Shown piece by piece: positions 59,650 to 64,000 of a stretch of 64,000 nt of DNA. Below the pieces are notes generated by a model, which was given only the letters and a program-made list of their open reading frames with translations, was not told the origin of the DNA and ran no database searches. The translations under genes and the position numbers were made by a program. The stretch covers positions 124,001-188,000 of the forward strand of contig NW_003101655.1 in NCBI RefSeq assembly GCF_000003855.2. The letters run 5' to 3'. The stretch's first letter is position 1. Every line of letters begins with the position of its first letter. Origin of the DNA: Blastomyces gilchristii SLH14081 (lineage: Eukaryota; Ascomycota; Eurotiomycetes; Onygenales; Ajellomycetaceae).

Positions 59650-61069
59650 TTCTAGCTGTTTTCAAGATTTCTGTGAAATGAGTAGAGAAGTAAGTTCTTT
59701 ATATAATCTGAATCACACTATCTATGAATTCTGATAAACAGTATAAGAATTCACTATCTTCTTCATAAGTTCTTATATCTTTGATTAGAAGTATTTTTTT
59801 ATAAGTAACTCATGAGTTCTAGTGTCTATAAAATGACCTGTTAGAGAAGAGTCATGATATCTTTTGATGAGTTCTATATATAGAAACTCATTTATAAGTA
59901 TATAAATCTGACTCTCTCTTTACAAGAGATTATTTAAGTTTCTTTAACTCTTTATTTCTGCAGAGTTGATCTCTGCTGTGAGCAGTTTCTGAATATACTG
60001 AGTATATTCATTCTTCAGTTATAGTTCAGATAATCTGAACAGAAGATCTTGTAAAGACTTATACTCTATTTCTTCTTATATCAGATCTTACACAGTACTT
60101 CTCAAAGTCTGCAAACTCTTCAGATTATAGATACTCTCTTCAAGAATTCTTGCAGAGATTCTCAGAGTGTTAACTCTCAGTGTTATAAGAAGTAGTTGTA
60201 CAGACTTCTTTTCTTTCTTTCTCTTCTTCTCTTATAGAGAATTGAGAGACTCTTTAGTCAATCTCTTTATAACACTCAGTCTGAGTATTCTGTGAAGCTT
60301 TTCTGTCTTCTCTAGTCTCTCTATATCTGTTGCTCTGATCTTCTTAATATAGTCTGATCTGTGAGAGAGTCTGTTCACTGAATTCTTAGTTCTCTTAATA
60401 TGTTCTATCTTGAATCAGAACTCACTCAGTCTCTGAGTTCAGTGAATCTATTGCTGCAAGAGTTTCTTAATTGAAGTAAACTATTATAAGCTGTTATGAT
60501 CAGTTCTAATAGTAATCACTGTTATAAGACTCTTAAAGCAGTGACATTAGTAATGAAAGAATTTCACTATTATAAGAAGCTTCTAATCATGAAAGTCATA
60601 GTTAATCTTTATAAATTGTATCTTTCATGAGAAAAAGATCACTGAAACTCAGTTCTTATTTAACTGTAGTTATAAGACTATTTCTGAAATTGTAAAGAAG
60701 AAGACATCTGTCTTCAATCTAATTAAGAGTAAGAGATTAAAGTGAAACAGTATTACTGTGTCTGTGAATATCTGTTTTAATCTTGTAAAGATTCTGTGAG
60801 CTTCTAAGATAAGAAAGTTCTTACAGCTCTTTCTTCTCAATAATCTTTTCATTCTCTATTCATAGAATGACTTCTTCTTATTTTGACTCTTCAGCATGTC
60901 TGTAAGAATTAAGAAGATTCTTATAAATACAAAGATAAATCATCTATGAAAATTCATAAAGCTCAGAAAGATCTGAATCTCATGAATACTAGTTAACTCT
61001 GATTATAATAGAATAGTCTCAATCTGTGAAGATTTTATCTGAATATCATCTGCAGTGATTATATATTCT

Positions 61070-61300
61070 AGAAAATTAATTCAACAGACACTGAAGTTAT
61101 ACTTTATAAGCTTAATATACAGTTCTATCTCATCTAAGATCTTTAATATACTTTATATATACTCAGTGTATTCTTTCTTCTTCACAGAGTATATCATTAC
61201 ATCATTCAGATATATTACTATAAAGACATTCAGATATACATGAAGTGTTTTATTAATAAAAGACTGAAATACTGCAGAGATATTAGTCAAATCAAAAGAT
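61070..61300 (-). pseudogene. Gypsy-3E reverse transcriptase remnant
   Basis: Minus-strand reading VIYLNDVMIYSVKKKEYTEYI, split here as VIYLNDVMIY and SVKKKEYTEYI, matches 22873-23154 of copy D. Both copies share Asn at the first Asp of YLDD, so that change probably predates their separation or was hit twice. Confidence 0.72.
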
Positions 61301-62673
61301 ATCATTAAATATTTAAATAATCTCGGTGCAGTTCTAAAGACAGTCTTCTATTTATTCTCAGACTGTATTCACAGTCATGTATATATATTAATTATATTCA
61401 GTTATATGAATATAACAGCTTTCATAAGATAATTAATTACATTCTTAATCAGAGACAGAGAATAGTAACTCTTTATTATCTTAAAGTTCAGGTCTCAGTA
61501 GTCTATATATAATCTGAGATCTTTATTCTTCTTCTTTATAAATATCACAGAGGCTTCTACAGAGATCTGTGAAGATTGAATAAAGTTATTCTTCAGATTC
61601 TTCTTTATATAGACTTATAAGATCTCTGTCTTATAATGAGAGAGCTTATAGATTGATTCTCAGAAGAATTTCTACTCTTCTATCAAATCTATTATCAGAT
61701 TCTTCTCACAGTGAGAAGAAAGCTTAGCTGTCTTTACTAGACTAAATATCTCTGTGAGATCTCAGTATTTCTCTGATATCTGAAGCTCAGTTTTCATGAC
61801 TGTGAAGTTCTCAGATATTTATAAAATCATTATATAGATAAGCTTGTCTTCTTTAATCAACTCTACAGTATTAACTGATTCTATTTCTATAAGTAAGTCT
61901 GTCAACACTGATCAGAAGTATAAATCTGACTCATAAACAGCTATGTATGAATTGTATCTTTAAAGTTATATAAGTCTTAAGTACATGTTATCTGTGATAT
62001 CTGTGATAATCACAGTTTCTGTAAATCTTCTTCAGATTTCAGAGAGATCTTATAATTCAAAGATAACTTTTATAAGTCTCTCAGCTCTCAGGTCTGAGTT
62101 CTCATATTCTGCTTATTATAAGAGCAGATTCTCAGTTTTCACTATTCAGTCTATTTACTCTGTGAGCTTTAAAAACACTACAGTGACCTGAAATTCTGAG
62201 TTCATCAATACTTTTCATACTTGTAGAGTAGTAGTATCACAGTGTAATCTCTCTCTGTAAGTAAGTATTTTCATTGAGAAAGTAACAGATTCAGATGTCA
62301 GCTTTAAGATTCTTAAAAAGACTGTTGCTGACTCTGTCTATAACTTCTCAAATTTCTGTTTTAATTTATCTGAATAGTTTACACAGAGATGTTCTGATTT
62401 AGAACAGATAAAGCAGAGACTCTTTTTCTTAGTCTCTCTATTATACACTCTATTTACAAAAGCTTATGAAGCTCTCTCTCTCTGCTTAACAGTCAGATGT
62501 GAATCTCTCTATATTTTATCATCTTTTTCTGATAAATCTGTTCTCTGTTATTCTGACTCTTGTAGAGCTGATTAGTGATTTACTCTCTGTAAATCTATGA
62601 CTCTCACAATGATCTATAAGTAATGAATAAGAGTCATCAGTTTCTTCAGAATCAAGAGCTTAGAGTGGCCCGG

Positions 62674-62763
62674 TGGCGTAGTGGTTAACTACACTATCAT
62701 GGAGCCTTAATTAGCGGCCTTCCCCCCGGGGAATGAATGCTAAGAGAGGGCAGGTTCGAACTC
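62674..62763 (+). promoter_or_regulatory. tRNA-like internal Pol III promoter (A and B boxes)
   Basis: A box 62674-62684 matches TRGYNNARBNG. B box 62753-62763 sits in a good T-arm (cagg pairing with tctg around ttcgaac). The boxes are about 68 bp apart, longer than in most tRNA genes. The would-be acceptor strands do not pair, so this is not a working tRNA. Confidence 0.7.
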
Positions 62764-63419
62764 TGTGAGAGTCATCTTAATCACAGCTTTCACTGTTAAG
62801 TTATAAAACAGTACTGAGGGCCCCCGGGTGCACTATAGTGAATCATTGTCAAGCTTAAGATATTCATTCCAGAGATTCCCAGATGCTAATTCTCACTGAT
62901 CTTAGAATTAACAGCCTCTCAGATGCTTCAAGTTAGATCAGTACTAGAGTGATTGAGGTCTAGAATGCCTACAGAATAGTAAATCATTATCAAGCTTAAC
63001 TGGCCAGATCTCATCTTCCTCACTCTAGACATTCACTTCTGAGGAATGAGATTTAAAAACTATTCAATTAAAACACCCTGAGCCTAGTAAGAATCTAGAT
63101 GAGACAAGGCCTAGATATTTTTAATAGGTGATTAGTGCAAGCAAGACTGTGACAGTCAATTGATAGACTGAAATACTGAGATTGACAGCTGAAAGATTAG
63201 AGACTTAACTAGAATTGAGTAGCTCTGATGTTATTCTTAGTGAGAATCTCACTTATAAGTAAGCTAGTTACAGAAGCTAGCTGAGTGATGACTCTTTAGA
63301 GGAAATGATAATCTCTGAAGCAGGCCTGAGAGGACAGAGGCGGCGGTCAGTTATATAGAGTGTTAAAATATGTATATAGCTTAAGATATAAACTGCAGAG
63401 ATCTTGTTCTGTAGCTCTT

Positions 63420-63733
63420 ATTACTGTACTTGTTTCTTTCTGTTCTTTTCTATCTATCTATTTAATGTGTCTATCTTTAAGACTATATTCTCTTTTCCTT
63501 TGTCATGATATTTTCAAATAATTTCAAAGTATTAATAGGTGTTGAAATACTGTAATTTGTAAACAGTTTTTATATTCTGAGCTGGAATTTTCTGATTTTA
63601 TATATCTGAAATTGATAAGTGTATAATAGTTGACTCTATAGATATAGGAAAAACCCTGAGAACTAAAGATTCTCAGATAGATGTCATAGTCTCTGACTGC
63701 ATACATTTATAATTGAAGAATAATAATAATAAT
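63420..63733 (+). repeat. LINE-derived tail of the SINE-like element
   Basis: Matches the LINE copy B 3' end (57150-56836, minus) from about tgtttctttctgttctttt to the AAT run. It includes gactgcatacat and the short hairpin around gagaactaaagattctc. Confidence 0.82.
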
Positions 63734-64000
63734 AAGAGCTTAGAGTCTTACTTAATAAGCTTCTTCTGCATGTCTTTATTTAGTCTCTTCATAAATATCA
63801 TTATTCAGATCTTATTTCAGAGTTCTGTTTTCACAGATCTCAATTCATACTATAATTTCATGAAGTGTCATGAGTAGTCTTTATCAGATTTCTCATCTCT
63901 TTTTCTAATATTGATGATTACAGCTCAGATATTCTCTGTCTAGCTCACAGAGTCTCTTAACTTATTCTCTAGATAGATCTTGAGAACAGATCAGTGAGAT

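Larger units (their letters stand above)
62666..63733 (+). mobile_element. SINE-like element, 1.07 kb, tRNA-type head and LINE-derived tail
   Basis: Flanked by the perfect 12-bp duplication AAGAGCTTAGAG (62654-62665 and 63734-63745), so the whole unit inserted at once. Head: A box TGGCGTAGTGG at 62674-62684 and B box GGTTCGAACTC at 62753-62763, an internal RNA polymerase III promoter. Middle: about 650 bp of unknown sequence without a reading frame, richer in GC than the host element, with a partial direct repeat (atcattgtcaagcttaa near 62843 and atcattatcaagcttaa near 62984). Tail: about 315 bp matching the resident LINE 3' end, then (AAT)n. Most likely mobilised by that LINE. Confidence 0.82.
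53763..64000 (-). mobile_element. Gypsy-3 copy E, minus strand, running off the window
   Basis: 3' LTR at 53763-54020; the interior matches Gypsy-3D in reverse order, and 64000 corresponds to about 21260 in D, so the 5' LTR should lie a little under 1 kb past the window. It carries LINE copy B (56836-59534) and a SINE-like element (62666-63733), each with its own target duplication. Sites of M7 and M8 are empty here, so those MITEs arrived in D after the two copies had separated. Confidence 0.9.

Noticed and set aside
62666..62770. A functional tRNA gene
   Set aside because: A and B boxes are present but the acceptor strands do not pair and the box spacing is long; the target duplication and LINE tail show a SINE-like element.
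2721..64000. Mitochondrial or organellar DNA because of the very high AT content
   Set aside because: The AT bias tracks nuclear transposons with LTRs, LINEs and target duplications; no respiratory-chain, rRNA or organellar tRNA genes are seen.

Overview
The window looks like a piece of a filamentous ascomycete genome: a gene-bearing edge followed by about 61 kb of very AT-rich, heavily mutated repeat DNA. The evidence is a fungal-type pyridoxal-phosphate decarboxylase with an intron, a LINE whose domain order resembles the fungal Tad1/jockey group, a Fot1/pogo DNA transposon, Ty3/Gypsy chromoviruses, and C-to-T type decay on both strands in every transposon (RIP-like). The species cannot be named from the sequence.

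Layout. 1-2076: 3' two thirds of an aromatic amino acid decarboxylase gene (minus strand) with normal base composition, one intron and several frameshifts, cut by a 470-base gap. 2547-2720: boundary into the AT-rich block. 3050-11980: a plus-strand LINE remnant split by Gypsy-1 copy A (3508-11415), which itself carries three copies of a 506-bp MITE-like element, one of them with a fourth inside it in turn... in all M1, M2 (with M3 inside it) and M4, plus a LINE tail. 11981-12397: a less mutated unknown stretch. 12398-16307: Gypsy-1 copy B, internally deleted. 16308-20300: minus-strand LINE. 20446-30706: Gypsy-3 copy D, a chromovirus, carrying two MITEs, one of which holds a nearly intact-length pogo transposon. 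31027-31531: MITE. 31632-39432: Gypsy-4, a second chromovirus. 40029-46184: MITE split by complete Gypsy-1 copy C. 47370-49453: plus-strand Gypsy-1 5' end with an inverted CT/GA minisatellite in its leader. 49454-53762: a hAT-like transposon end and Gypsy-2. 53763-64000: Gypsy-3 copy E, minus strand, running off the window and carrying a LINE and a 1.07-kb tRNA-headed SINE-like element.

Most boundaries are supported by target-site duplications read directly: 5 bp for the LTR elements, 8 bp for the MITEs, TA for pogo, 12-13 bp for LINE/SINE insertions. This gives a relative insertion order. No transposon protein is intact; all element genes are described as pseudogenes. The only host gene recognised is the decarboxylase.

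The most interesting points are: (a) the mutation pattern, in which tryptophan codons repeatedly become TGA and CpC/GpG/CpG are scarce while CpA/TpG stays common, unlike classical CpA-directed RIP; (b) the long SINE-like element sharing its 3' end with the resident LINE; (c) the 506-bp MITE family, with two copies lying exactly at deletion junctions; (d) extra coding-like regions downstream of the chromodomain in two chromoviruses; (e) the partly unmutated inverted CT/GA array.
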